This document shows, in pieces, positions 9,546-20,400 of a stretch of DNA of 64,000 nt. Source of the stretch: Acanthosoma haemorrhoidale (Eukaryota; Arthropoda; Insecta; Hemiptera; Acanthosomatidae); NCBI GenBank assembly GCA_930367205.1, contig OV884011.1, positions 117,363,866-117,427,865 of the forward strand. The letters are read 5' to 3'. Under the pieces are notes generated by a model that was not told the DNA's origin, searched no databases, and saw only the letters and a program-made list of their open reading frames with translations. Position numbers and translations under genes: made by a program. Position 1 is the first letter of the stretch; every line of letters begins with the position of its first letter.

Positions 9546-9958
9546 GTTTCATATTCTTGTAAATAGTTTTTAATTGAATAAAAAAAAAAAAAAAAAATTC
9601 AATATAATGTAGCCTCGAACACAGGTATTTGTGTTAATAGCTTGTGGCGTAATTAGAGGCCTGAACAGAGTCTACTGAGGGCCAGCTGGACTCCCCACTC
9701 CTATCCCCACTCTCAGCACGGCTGACTGATATCTTGCAATATGGCCGCCCTCTGTATGAATTGTGAGATGAAAAACTTACGTTAGCAATAATAATGTTCC
9801 TCTTTCCACTGACCTGTAGACAGTCCACCGCGAACGGTTCGCCCAAGGGTCGGTTGGAACAGTTTTGCGAACTAGGCACTTACTACGAACGGTAACAAGA
9901 ACAGTTTGTTGCAGAGCGATGTGAAAAACGACTTCTATAGTTAGCGCAGGCGCAGTAC
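9546..9958 (-). promoter_or_regulatory. LINE 5' UTR / presumed internal promoter
   Basis: About 410 bp between the upstream target duplication (9959) and the ORF1 start. The 5' end on the sense strand is GTACTGCGCCTGCGC; the GCGCAGGCGCAG core (9944-9955) resembles an NRF-1 type site. A homopolymer run (A on plus, T on sense, about 9580-9598) flanked by ATTGAAT/ATTCAAT lies close to ORF1. LINEs of this clade start transcription from internal promoters; activity here is inferred. Confidence 0.4.
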
Positions 9959-9968
9959 AGAGACTATT
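9959..9968. repeat. Target-site duplication of LINE copy 1 (right)
   Basis: AGAGACTATT, matching 5405-5414, directly beyond the inferred 5' end of the LINE. Confidence 0.6.
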
Positions 9969-10301
9969 AATACTCTTTAACTATTCCAGTAACTGTTTTC
10001 GCCAAAAGGATAATGTACTTAAACAAATCAATTTTCTTTGGCAACAATTCATCGGCTGCGACGATTAAACATGATTTAATTAACTCGCCATTGGTAAATG
10101 GCTTTCGTTCCTAATACATTTATTGGATAATAATTAGGATATTCGTATACTTACAGCTTTGCAGGCTCATTTTGTACGAAATTGTATTGCGTCGAAAGAC
10201 TTCGTTTTAAACTTTCCTTTATAATTTATCTCATTTTTTCTCCTTGTGATTTGGTGATATTGTATCGAATGCTTAGCATGCTAATGACAACGCTTATATA
10301 T
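9969..10301. other. Non-coding spacer between two LINE copies
   Basis: AT-rich unique-looking sequence; nothing recognised. Confidence 0.5.
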
Positions 10302-10311
10302 AGATCTATTA
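10302..10311. repeat. Target-site duplication of LINE copy 2 (left)
   Basis: AGATCTATTA, repeated at 12142-12151, brackets the LINE copy 2 sequence. Confidence 0.65.
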
Positions 10312-12141
10312 TCCTCCTTTGGAATGCGAATGGTGTTCGGACCCACACTAACGAACTGACAGCACTACTCCACGACAAGAACACCGGCGTAGCTCTCATT
10401 ACTAAAACAAGACTTACGAGAAACGACCTTTACTGTTCGACAGTACCAGACTTATTAAACTGTTCACCCAGATGGAAGAGCATATGCTGGCACCACTCAT
10501 AGTTGCTTTGGTAGCACATGATTTCCTTCAGCCCACTCCAGTGTCAATCAGCACCCCATTTTCCCCCGTATTCTAGCATTAGTGTACTGCCCTCCCAATA
10601 AATCCATTTCCGACTCACAATTCATCTCCTTTCTAGACTCCATCGGATATCGTTTCCTTGTGGGTGGGGACTTTAATGCGAAGCACCAACATGGGGGGTC
10701 TAGATCCACGAATACACAAGGACGTGCTTTGCTGTCTGCACTCACACGGAAACATTGCTCCACGATATCTCCTAACACATTCACCTATTGGCCATCAGAT
10801 CCCAACCGAAATCCAGATTTCCTTGACTTCTTCTTCAATAGTTTAGGAACACTAAATTATTCACTCACGCGCCTCGATGACCTCTCCTCCAATCATAGTC
10901 CATTATTATTAACCATTTCCCTAAGACCAATTCACAAACTTCCTCCTCCTTCATTTATTAGGGGCCGAGTTGACTGGGACCACTTCCGCCAGCTTCTTAC
11001 AGATTCCATAGACTTCAAAGAAAGTTTCCCTGAAAACATCCTAAGACTTAGACGATGCAGTGCATTATTTCACTACTCTAATCCAAAGGCTGGCTTGGGA
11101 GTCATCGTCGCCCCACCATCGTCCAAAAATTCACAATCAAAATCGTTTACCTCAGCATCTCAAAGACCTAATTCAATCCAAACGCCGCCCCAGAACAGTG
11201 TGGCAATGATCCCGACATCCTGCTTATCACCGTTCGTACAATCGGTACTGCAGATTGGTAAAGTGGCAATTGGCATCCCTCCGTTCCGATTCTTTCTATT
11301 CCCACCTCTCCTTTCTGTCTACTAGGGATAACTCCCTGTGGAAAGTAACTAAAAAAATCTTAAAGTATCATCCTGTTTCACACCCACTCCGTCGTGATGA
11401 TGGGTCCTGTGTGGCTTTGGATGGGGATAGGTCGGAAGAATTCGCTCTGCATCATTCCCATACGTTCACACCTCACATTTCTCATCAAAACCATACTCAT
11501 AGCACAACTGTTGAAGACTTCCTCACTTCACCAATACATCTCTCATTTCTACCAAAAGCCGTTAACCCCTCTGAGGTCAAATACCTTCTGAAAAACTTAC
11601 CTTACCAAAAATCCCCTGGATATGATATCCTTACTCCTCAAATTCTTAAACAACTCCCTTCTAAGCCATAATCTTCCTAACCTACATTTATAATTGCATT
11701 ATCCGAACGACTCACTTTCCTCTTCTCTGGAAACATTCCATTATTGTCTTATTTCCCAAACCCGGAAAACCGCCCAATGACACCTCATCTTACCGTCCAA
11801 TTAGCCTACTCCATATCCTCTCATAAATATTTGAAAAACTCCTATTAAAACGTCTACTTCCAATTGTTAAATCCAAAAACCTTTTTCCTACACACCAGTT
11901 TGGTTTCCGTCTACGACATTCCACTGCTCAACAAGGTAACACATATCCTCAGCCCTTGAAACCAAACAGCATTGCACTGATGCCTTTCTGGACATAGCTC
12001 AAGCTTTTGACAGGGTCTGGCACACAGGTTTGCTATACAAAAGATATATACCACAGACCCTTTTCCTGATCCTACAGTTCTACCTTTCAAACCGTTTCTT
12101 CCAAGTCCGCTGTGGCTTAGAATATTCTAATTACTTAATTA
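10312..12141 (+). mobile_element. Jockey-like LINE, copy 2 (truncated at both ends)
   Basis: Same family as copy 1, opposite orientation. It begins exactly at the start of ORF2 (LLWNANGVRTHTNE) and runs through endonuclease (YCPPNKSISD, VGGDFNAKHQHGGS, LSSNHSPLL) and reverse transcriptase (KSPGYDILTP, YRPISLLHILS, HQFGFRLRHS, LDIAQAFDRVWH). It stops about 30 codons before the FADD active site, near 12136. The frame is broken several times: the endonuclease has a deletion/frameshift after ITKTRL, and the catalytic SSDH is SSNH. RT pieces are split among three frames with stops. No 3' UTR and no poly(A) are present, yet 10-bp direct repeats flank it. It retains about 74 bp (10996-11069) missing from copy 1. 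Confidence 0.85.
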
Positions 12142-12151
12142 AGATCTATTA
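12142..12151. repeat. Target-site duplication of LINE copy 2 (right)
   Basis: AGATCTATTA, matching 10302-10311. Confidence 0.65.
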
Positions 12152-12565
12152 ATTTTAACCCGAGACCAACCACAACACAGACTTTCACAACTATAATTTA
12201 TTACACCATACATTAATATTAAAGGCTTATTTAGCCATAGAAAGATGACAAACTTGATTTTATCAAGTTAATAAATTAATCAACTAACATACCAATTACT
12301 ATCGACATAAAAATTATTGATAACGCTCTCATATAAAATAAAGGTTAAATACATATCTACAAAATATCTCGGCAGAGCAGCGCACCCTCTTCCATCTTAA
12401 ACGGCGTCTTCCTACGGAGTCTCTGACTGAGGCTGCTCCCCTACCTTGACTACACATCCTCACCGAAACCCGGGATCGCAAATAGTGTGGAATACCGAAG
12501 ATCGGTAAGTGATAATTTCTGTAGTTTATTTTTTATTGTGTTTCTTTCGGGACCACTAAGAAAGA
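12152..12565 (+). other. AT-rich sequence, then a probable gypsy leader
   Basis: The first ~200 bp are AT-rich with nothing recognised. From about 12365 composition rises (GCAGCGCACCCTC onward) and leads straight into the gag fragment, so this part is probably the untranslated leader of that element. No 5' LTR or primer-binding site could be identified. Confidence 0.35.
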
Positions 12566-13115
12566 ATGACGGAAGGAGGAGTACTGAGGCAGCCCATGTT
12601 GAACTTAGCCGATGGGTCTGAACTTTTACCACCAAGGAGATCGGAGTTGATGCCAGAAGCTCATGCCAACGCACTCGCTTCTGTCTCCGAGCTAGAAAGA
12701 TTCACAGGAGAAGTGGGTGAGTTAAATAACTTTCTGAAAAGTGGGGACCGACAATCAATCACAGCATTGATAATAGCGAAGGCCGAGGAAAATTGTTTGG
12801 ACCCCACCGTCACGGAATCGTTAAAAGCTGCCCTGATATGCCACGTCAAAAGGAGTATTCTCAACCAAATTCAGGCGGATGAAGAAAACCCGTGGGAGAC
12901 AGTGATGATGAGGCTGAAGAAGACGTACGAAGGACGAAGGTGGACCCCGGAGTAAGACATTTTTCAAATGTTTAGGGAGACCAGGTCCCAGACCCAGGGC
13001 AGCGGACAATATGCAGCAGTCCTCGTAGAACGTTTAACCAGATAAAGGAGAAAATGAAGGAGACTACCAGCGCCGACACAGTAGGTGTGGGGCCCAAACT
13101 TTACCTAGTAGCGTC
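12566..13115 (+). pseudogene. Ty3/gypsy gag fragment
   Basis: Open for 129 codons from ATG 12566 to TAA 12953-12955. In the same frame past the stop it continues as DIFQMFRETRSQ..GQYAAVLVERLTR to about 13040, then after a one-base shift as KEKMKETTSADT. The block ASVSELERFTGEVGELNNFL resembles the start of the capsid region of arthropod gypsy gag proteins, where FTG(E)xxxLxxFL precedes a helical capsid core. Gag forms the particle shell. There is no zinc knuckle and no pol in the remaining ~600 bp; an LTR piece follows after a short junction. It is therefore an internally deleted copy. The gag assignment rests on motif similarity and position next to LTR sequence. Confidence 0.55.
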
Positions 13116-13130
13116 TCCCCCAGCAAGCAA

Positions 13131-13312
13131 TCCAGTCTGCTTCTCTCCGGTTCTCACTCGCCTTAGGGATCCGGATGGTTTTCGCCTACCCTTAGATAGA
13201 TAGTATATTCGTGGTCATTCCAAGATCAAATAAACTACCTATAAATTAAAATTCTCTTCTCCTGAACATAGTGCTTTGTCGGGGCACACCTTCTAAGATC
13301 TTATGGAGTCAG
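13131..13312 (+). repeat. Partial gypsy LTR
   Basis: About 180 bp matching LTR 33888-34804 (its bases about 34501-34690) with scattered substitutions: AATCCAGTCTGC, CTCTCCGGTTC, GGTTTTCGCCTACCC, GGTCATTCCAAGA, GTCGGGGCACA and TGGAGTCAGAT are in order in both. Same orientation as the gag fragment upstream; both LTR ends are missing. Confidence 0.75.
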
Positions 13313-14430
13313 ATCAATACGAATAAAGCTTCCCACATTCCACCAGCAAATGTCAAAGACCACAAGTATGCCCATTTTACCTCTTTCTTGACGCCCATCG
13401 GACAGCGGTCGGGTCGTAGAGACCCTAGCCCGGCGGGCGTCCCCCTCAGAACCCGACAGGCACCAACGATATTTTTTCCTTTTCCACAAATACCTGGGCA
13501 TTTGTTATTGTTTTTAGCTTGGGAATTCTTGTCCCTGGACAATCGTAGTATTAAGGCGATGAACATTGGATGACTGTCATGGCATGAAAGGTGTTTGATG
13601 TATCAATCGTGTCCACATTGACATTGGCATTATCAAACACAAATTGACTGAATGAGTCAGTCAGCTTGTTTTTATGAAGATGGTAAATTCAGGATGTCTC
13701 AAACACCCTGGCATCGTGGTAGGTGCAACTGAACCCTGTTTGAGAGAAGGTCCAGTAGATATTTAGAACCATACTTTTTCAGAAGTATTACCCCAAGTCC
13801 GATCTGAAGAGGCGATATAAATTGGCCTTGCAGCACTCCCCACACCATGTGAAATAGCCACAACTTTCCTCTTGATAGGTTCTGCATTTCTACTCTTTTC
13901 GGGCACCATATTCTCCATGAGCAATTTGGGGGATTGTGGGGCGTCATCTTTAACTTCCTCCAAAATCTGTCCAATTTGGAGTAAGTCTCAGAGTCTTTGG
14001 ATCCCAAGTCCTCTTTTATTATTGCTGCAAAAGCTTCTATAACTCAAAGTCTTGTGTACTTTTCCTTGTACACTCATTTACACCACTCCTGCGTCAAAAT
14101 TTGGTATCCTATATTCTGGAAAGAGATTGATTATGAGGTTTTTATTCTTTTATGTGCTCACAATTATACCGTGTCCTTATTTTTTTTATATATAAGACGT
14201 GTTGAACGCCTAATAGCTTGGGAATCCTTTAAAATTTCAGAATACCTGAATTGGAACTTACTTTCATTTTCTGCGGTATAATTGTAAACGTAATGAAAAC
14301 AGGTGCTAACGTCATCAACTTTTGGATGGTGACTGGATCGTGAAGACGCCAATTTGGCCAAGTAACTATTGCTACAAGAAAAGTGGTACCTGGCCTCTGC
14401 TGCCACAAGATTTGTATGGTCTATCACAAC
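13313..14430 (-). pseudogene. Fragment (middle part) of the multi-copy uncharacterised gene family
   Basis: The minus-strand translation, broken by many stops, gives NLVAAEARYHFSCSNSYL near 14427-14360. Later it gives TGFSCTYHDARVFETS near 13730-13690 and FDNANVNVDTIDTSNTFHAM near 13640-13580. These match three landmarks of the same family as 3515-4290 and 43223-44045: an AAEARYHxxC segment, an SxSYxExxxFE segment and a DNxDxNxxTIDGxNTFHxMGG segment, in that order. Function is unknown; the family is repetitive in many arthropods. The 5' part of this piece has a continuous 87-codon frame (14427-14164). Its low-coordinate end runs into the LTR fragment at about 13312. Confidence 0.55.
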
Positions 14431-17104
14431 ATTGCCTCCTCTATTTTGGGCCGTACTGATGAGGGAATCCTTAAAAGGAAAAGTTTTATCAACTCAAAAC
14501 TTATTTATTTCACTTATTTTTTTTCTCATAATTCTGTTTTATTTGTAATATTTAGTGAAAACCATTTTCTAGGCCAGAAACTGAAACACGTTCGAAAATT
14601 TAATGGTTTACTCCCCTCTCCTCAATCACCTCCTTGGCTCACCACTTGAAACTGGCCCGAAAGGTTTAGATTAACTGAGTTTTATTCTTTTTTTTTTAAA
14701 TAAAAAGAAGTTTTGTTTTGTTTGCGAGTGTCTTCTTATAAAGTATAATAAGAAGAAATACCTGAACAGTGATTACTGGAAGAACATAACACATCTCGAA
14801 GTGAATATTAAACAGAAAATGACCCCACTCCTGACTTCACCACAAGTAGACAAAGTACTTTGTTTTTTTCGAACTTTTCAATAGTTTGAGGGGAAGTTTA
14901 GAACATGCATTAAATATAGACAGGGGAAGCTTAGAATCAAATACTGGGAATAAAATTAGAAAGTGTGCATCTATAAGTAACTCAAAAATAGAACCTCTCA
15001 AGAAAGATTGTGAACCAAATTCAGAAGAAAAAGACATTTATAAATGAGGTTTTAATGATAGAAAAAAATAGCGCTTCAAAACCAAATCAGCCTTCAGACA
15101 GCAGCCATGGTCTTATGATAAATACCATTAGAGGTTCCATAAATTATTATGTTAAGTTAAAAGTTCTTTCTGAAGGCTTTATTGTTTTGGTAAATAAACA
15201 ATGATTTTGAGAATTTGGTTTTAGAACCACTTAACGGGGATCAAGAATACTCAATAAGGAAAAATATTTTACTTAAATTTGCATCTATCAAATACCAAAA
15301 ATAAAATATAACTAAAGTAATATGTCAATATATTGGGGAGTCTTTGGGACTGCTCCTGAAAGATGAAAACCAAAATTTCTGGCAGAGGGACTTGGCTACA
15401 ATAGAGTATTTGATAAATCAATCAACCCTATCAAATATCACATTAGCAGAAAAAGATAATAAAATAGTGGTTTATTCAAGCAGAAACCCAAAAAGAAGAA
15501 CTTAGACACTTGGGAGTAGATTTTCACAAAAATCAAATGAAACAAGTATTCAGGAATGATTCAAAAAGACAAAACCAGTTTAAAATGAATAGATAATGAA
15601 CATGAGGATTGGATAAAGAAGATAATCCAAGTTGAAGAAACAATGCATATCCCAGTACCTTTTTTTTTATTTCGGCTAAATGGAAAATTGTCAATCACAA
15701 CATGTGTAATGTATTTGGTTGGTTATCCTGGCTGAGGAGAGATGTTTTTAATTAAATACTCAGTCTCTCCACAATATAGTTTATTATTAATAATGTTTTT
15801 TAAAGCTCTAAAATTTCATTCTCAGTTACTAAAATAAAAAGTTACTTGATAAAAAATATTGATTATGCAATTCCAAACAAAATTATCAGTAAAAGCAAAC
15901 CATCAACAAATAAAAGTAATATAAAATAATAAAGTGCTAAACTGCATACAAAATTCATTAATGTAATTAATAATATTCTATTTGATGTATAATAAAATAA
16001 AAAATATATGTGTATTTTATGTTGTGTATTTTTATGATCAAATTGAATTTCATTTTCAAGTGAGTACCTAATTAGGAAGGTTGTTATAAAATAAACTATT
16101 ATTCATAATGAACTTTTTATAAATGTTCTTTTATTCCTTATAAATAAAAAATTTAGCAGAGACAATACATTGAAATCGATTTTATCATTTTTAAGGCCAC
16201 TATGGTAGAACAAACAGACTAACTGAGATATAGGCCAAAAGATGGAATTTCCCCATGCCTAGGTAAAAAAAAGCTTGGCGACAATCATAATAGGGTCCAC
16301 CTGAGAAAAACTCCTTAATGCCAGTAAATGGTGAGAAAGGAGAAAGAACGCTTTCTGTACAAGCGGAGACGACAAAATAACTGAAGAACTTCGATATGAC
16401 TACTTTTTTTTTTATCCTATGCCATAATACATCCTATATACATTAGAATTAACCTTCCTTTGAGAATTTCACTAGCAACAGATTAAGCCATAAAAGTTAT
16501 TATGTGTCAGAAAACAGACAGGCCAGGCTTCAATCTGATTCCATATTATTCATATTTTATTAATCTAGTAAAATATTATGGACCCTGCAGGCAATGGCAA
16601 CCACATTAGCTCATCGTCTACCTTATTTCCCCGAATATTTAATGAATACAAATATCTGGACACGCCTAAGAGAATCACAATCCAAGCGTTGAAAATCATT
16701 TGACTTATTGCTTCCCAGCTGGCATTAACTAGGGCATTGGATTCCACACCAACCCTGTATTGCTAAGCTTTGTTGCAAGCCTGCGTTGCTAAGCCTTCTT
16801 ACGGCAGTGATTTCAAATCTAGTGCTGTAAAGCAGTTTATTAATGGTAAAGGGTAACTTTATTACTCTTCAGTCAAGTAATTTCCTGCGATAGAGAGAGA
16901 ATGTTTTATGATCTCGCCAAAACTACTTTTCAGCACTTACAATCATATGGTAATATGTTATTTTGCAAACTAATGATTATATTATATATATTCCCCCTTA
17001 TGACCATAGTAAAAACATAGAGGTTAAATTCCTTTCTAAGTTCGGAGATAAACTGGAATAGGTGAATGTAGAAGGAGAATATAATAAAGATAAACACTAT
17101 TAAT
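14431..17104. other. AT-rich intergenic stretch
   Basis: About 2.7 kb without a recognisable gene. A short tandem-like motif (two copies of a GTTGCTAAGC-containing unit) occurs near 16757-16797. A hydrophobic minus-strand open frame at 16565-16747 is not supported by splice sites or similarity. Confidence 0.5.
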
Positions 17105-17110
17105 TTTATT
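17105..17110 (-). terminator. Candidate polyadenylation signal of the channel gene
   Basis: AATAAA on the minus strand, 66 bases after the channel stop codon at 17176-17178. Others occur nearby in this AT-rich sequence, so this is the nearest canonical candidate only. Confidence 0.35.
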
Positions 17111-17175
17111 GACAAATATATATTTTTTAACTTTAATATATTTCAACATGTTTACTGCAAATATTTAAAAAGCAA

Positions 17176-17453
17176 TTAATTAAGAAAAGGGACATTGACA
17201 TAATTTTTTTTGTTTGAAGAAGTTACAAGTGCTATTATCTTCTCAGAAGGAATATTTTGTTCTTTCTTTATTGTTTTTAAACTCAAATCAACTTCAGGTG
17301 TAATTTTTGCTTCAGATTCTTCTTCCATTTTGGTCAAAATTTCGGATTCCCTATAAATCATACAGCCTGCTCTCATAGTAAAGTAATATATAATTTCAAC
17401 TCCTGACAGTAGAGAAAATCCAAGGAATAGACCAGCTATCCCACCAAAAGCCA
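17176..17453 (-). CDS. Channel exon 11: TM2, selectivity filter, C-tail
   Basis: Acceptor TTACAG at 17454-17459 on the minus strand. Encodes FGGIAGLFLGFSLLSGVEII, the second membrane helix with the GFS filter, then YYFTMRAG and an acidic/lysine-rich cytoplasmic tail. Stop at 17176-17178. Confidence 0.93.
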
Positions 17454-20400
17454 CTGTAACATTATTTTATAAATGAATTTGTTTAGTCTTTCTTTAGGCT
17501 CTTCAACAAAAGCAAATTTAATCAACCTTTATTAATAGACAACATGTTACCCATTTTCCCCAAGAGCAGTGACATGCCCAGAACTTTTGCCGCCTGGAAA
17601 AGTCCTTTGCAGCCCTTTCTAAGTCAATAACAATTAAGAGTGGTTATTGGCAATGAGAGAAATAAATCAATTTATTTATTTTTTTTAACAGAGGGTACAC
17701 ATACTGATACTGAAAAAATGTAAGTCTGTTTATATATTTATTTTGCTAGTTTTTTTATTAGAAAATTCTTGAATCACATATCATGTGTTAGTTGCCACCA
17801 AGTAACAAATCTTTATATGGGTATTGCTGATTCCAAAATTACAGTGCACATGTTTATTTTATCACTAGTTAAGCATAAAAATATTGTGGTCAAGTCAGGC
17901 TGCCAGGGTCAGCAAGTATTTTTGTTAAATTGTATAATGTTGCTGTTACTGAATTCTTTTGTTTACAATATTATTATATTGCTTATTTTTATTTTTATAT
18001 TATTTAGACAAAAATATAAAAAAAAATTATCTGCCTGGGGTGGATTGCCAATTCCTCCTCCCAGGTATGCTACTATGAGCAAGCATAGCTGGCCTACAGA
18101 AGGATCTAGAATTTATAAACTTTTTTCTGCAAAAAATACTACATCCTTATAAATATTAATGTATATTATCATTATATATACGGTCAATATATGTATTATG
18201 TCATATTCTTTAGTTAGTGATGATTATATCTTCCAAGATTGATAAGTTAAGAAAGGTTCTCAATTGCACCCTCCCTTAATATTTGAAATTCAATGAAGAA
18301 ATTTTTAATATCCAGCAATAATTGATTTAATGAGGGAAAACGACTGAACACTGACTAAAATATTATCCCAGAATTTACATTTTTGCATTTTTTTATTCCA
18401 ATTTATATTGATTGCACAAGTGAAACAGGCTAGTCAACCCCTCGCACCCCCTTACAGAGCCCTACCAACTATACCAAATTCATCATCAACTAAACAGTTT
18501 GTACTATGATTGAATCATACAATTTCATCAATATTTGTGTAATATTAGATTTAATTAGCACTATATCTGCTATATATGTTATTTTTAAGATCAGATATTA
18601 TTAAATTAAAGTCATTTTGTTAGTTTAGAAGAAGTTTGATTAAACATAAAAGTTGTAAAATTTAAATAAGTCCATGAAAACTCATCACATGGCGGGCCAC
18701 CTGGCTATCAACGGGTTTTGGGCAAGAACAAGGTTTAAATCCCAAGATAGGAGGGGAAAACATCATTTAAAAGGCAGCAATCAGAAAGACTCGCTCTCTA
18801 TTTTGCTGTATTGGAGGAGCTTGGAAGGAAGACATCTCTGAGATAAGTGTGAGGTAGATGTGTAAGGAGGTTTCAGAATTTTTATTGCTGCAGGAGAGTG
18901 AAGACACATGTTGGAGAGGATAGAAGAGTGAAGGTAGAAGGTCAGCAGAACATCGAAGAAAGTTAAAAAAATTCAATATTTCAATGCAGGAACATTTGTG
19001 CATTCCAAAACTATATTTTGAGTACGCAAAAATAATTACATTTCTTCGAAAATATAAATAATAATGGCCAGGATAGAATTCCAGCATAGCTTTTAGATTG
19101 TAACCATTTTAATATATAATAAACTTAGTTTAAGCAAAATTAGTGTTTAATGGTATGAGTGTTTAGCGTGTCCGAATCCAACCTTAAAAATTAAATATAT
19201 TCAATTAAATTCTATTTATAATTTTATAAAAAAATTAAATGCTTCATAAGTTTGTTTTTATATATAGTTGTAAAACCTGTTCGTATTAAAATTTTAATTA
19301 TTGTGAGTAACAAGAACGTTAAAATTTGGTGCAATGTAGGATCATTATTTTATTAACTTTACAATATATACCTAAAACATTTTGTAATGAACTCCTCAAA
19401 AAATACTTATCATTATGAGACAGATTGATGATGAATATTTTATACAATTTTGGTTAGATGAAACAAATTTCATTAAAGATACTTACCAAGAAGATCGACC
19501 CAGCCGAATAAGACTTCCCTTTTGTAACGAATCATAGGCCAAGAAACAAATCCAATTTCAATTGGGTCATAACCAGCTCTTCAAAACAAATATATTGTAT
19601 AAATATTTAGAAAATAAATAATAATCAATTTATCAAGTAATGCAATAAGGTAATCAAAAAAAATTCTAACAGAGTAATACATAAATGAAATAAAACAACA
19701 CCTTTGCTCTGGAAAAATTACAGTTTATATAAAAAAATTCACTGAACTAATAGATTTGTCTTGCAAATGTGCATGTTGTAATACATTGAATAAATTTTGT
19801 CAAAGTAATTTGTAATGTCAGTAATCATTAAAAGTAAACAGTATTTCTGCCTAGAAATATAATAAAGAATAAAAGGAATCTAGATTTAAATATTGGTAGT
19901 GAAGAAATATATAATATTGATGGAAATCTACTTCCAGTAAGCTATAGCATGGGCTAGGAATAAGTGAGTGGCCAAAAGAGGCAGTTAGGGAAATATGACG
20001 TAGTTAGATCAAGTGCAGTAAGAGTTAGTGGAGGATTTGCATTCAAGTAGATTGTTCAAATTTAATTATGTAATTTTTGGTGCATATTTTAATATAAATG
20101 AAGGACCCAAGAAAATATTAAGTATTACAGATGAAGGGGAAAATATGCTAAAATTTGCTTGGAATTTGTGTGTTTAATATTTCATTTAAAAAATAATGTA
20201 AGAATCACTATAGTTATATTTGTAAATGATAAATTTGTCATTTTATACCCACTCTGGTGCATTATTGAGCTTTTCCACTTCATAAACAGTATTCTCACAA
20301 CCCAGTTCACAGGGGCAATTGAGTGAGCTGCGAATTTCATCTGCAATACAAGTAAATGTTTTTTAGAGCTACTAAATCTTGCAAACTCATTAAATACCTA

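Larger units (their letters stand above)
5413..9958 (-). mobile_element. Jockey-like LINE, copy 1 (near full length)
   Basis: A non-LTR retrotransposon of about 4.5 kb on the minus strand. Sense order: 5' UTR (9958-9546), gag-like ORF1 (9545-8208), ORF2 with AP endonuclease (8207-7419) and reverse transcriptase (7415-5598), 3' UTR with AATAAA, and a poly(A) tail seen as a T run at 5413-5431. The 5' end is set by the second copy of AGAGACTATT at 9959. All coding parts lie in one and the same frame, broken by only two stops: TAA at 8208-8210 between ORF1 and ORF2, and TGA at 7416-7418 between endonuclease and RT. Compared with copy 2 it lacks about 74 bp at that second junction (copy 2 bases about 10996-11069) and a further ~15 bp, which explains the TGA. 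It is probably inactive but young. Confidence 0.85.

Noticed and set aside
16565..16747. Hydrophobic 60-codon minus-strand frame downstream of the channel gene, resembling a membrane segment
   Set aside because: The channel already ends at 17176 with a stop and a nearby polyadenylation signal. No splice site or family motif supports a further exon.
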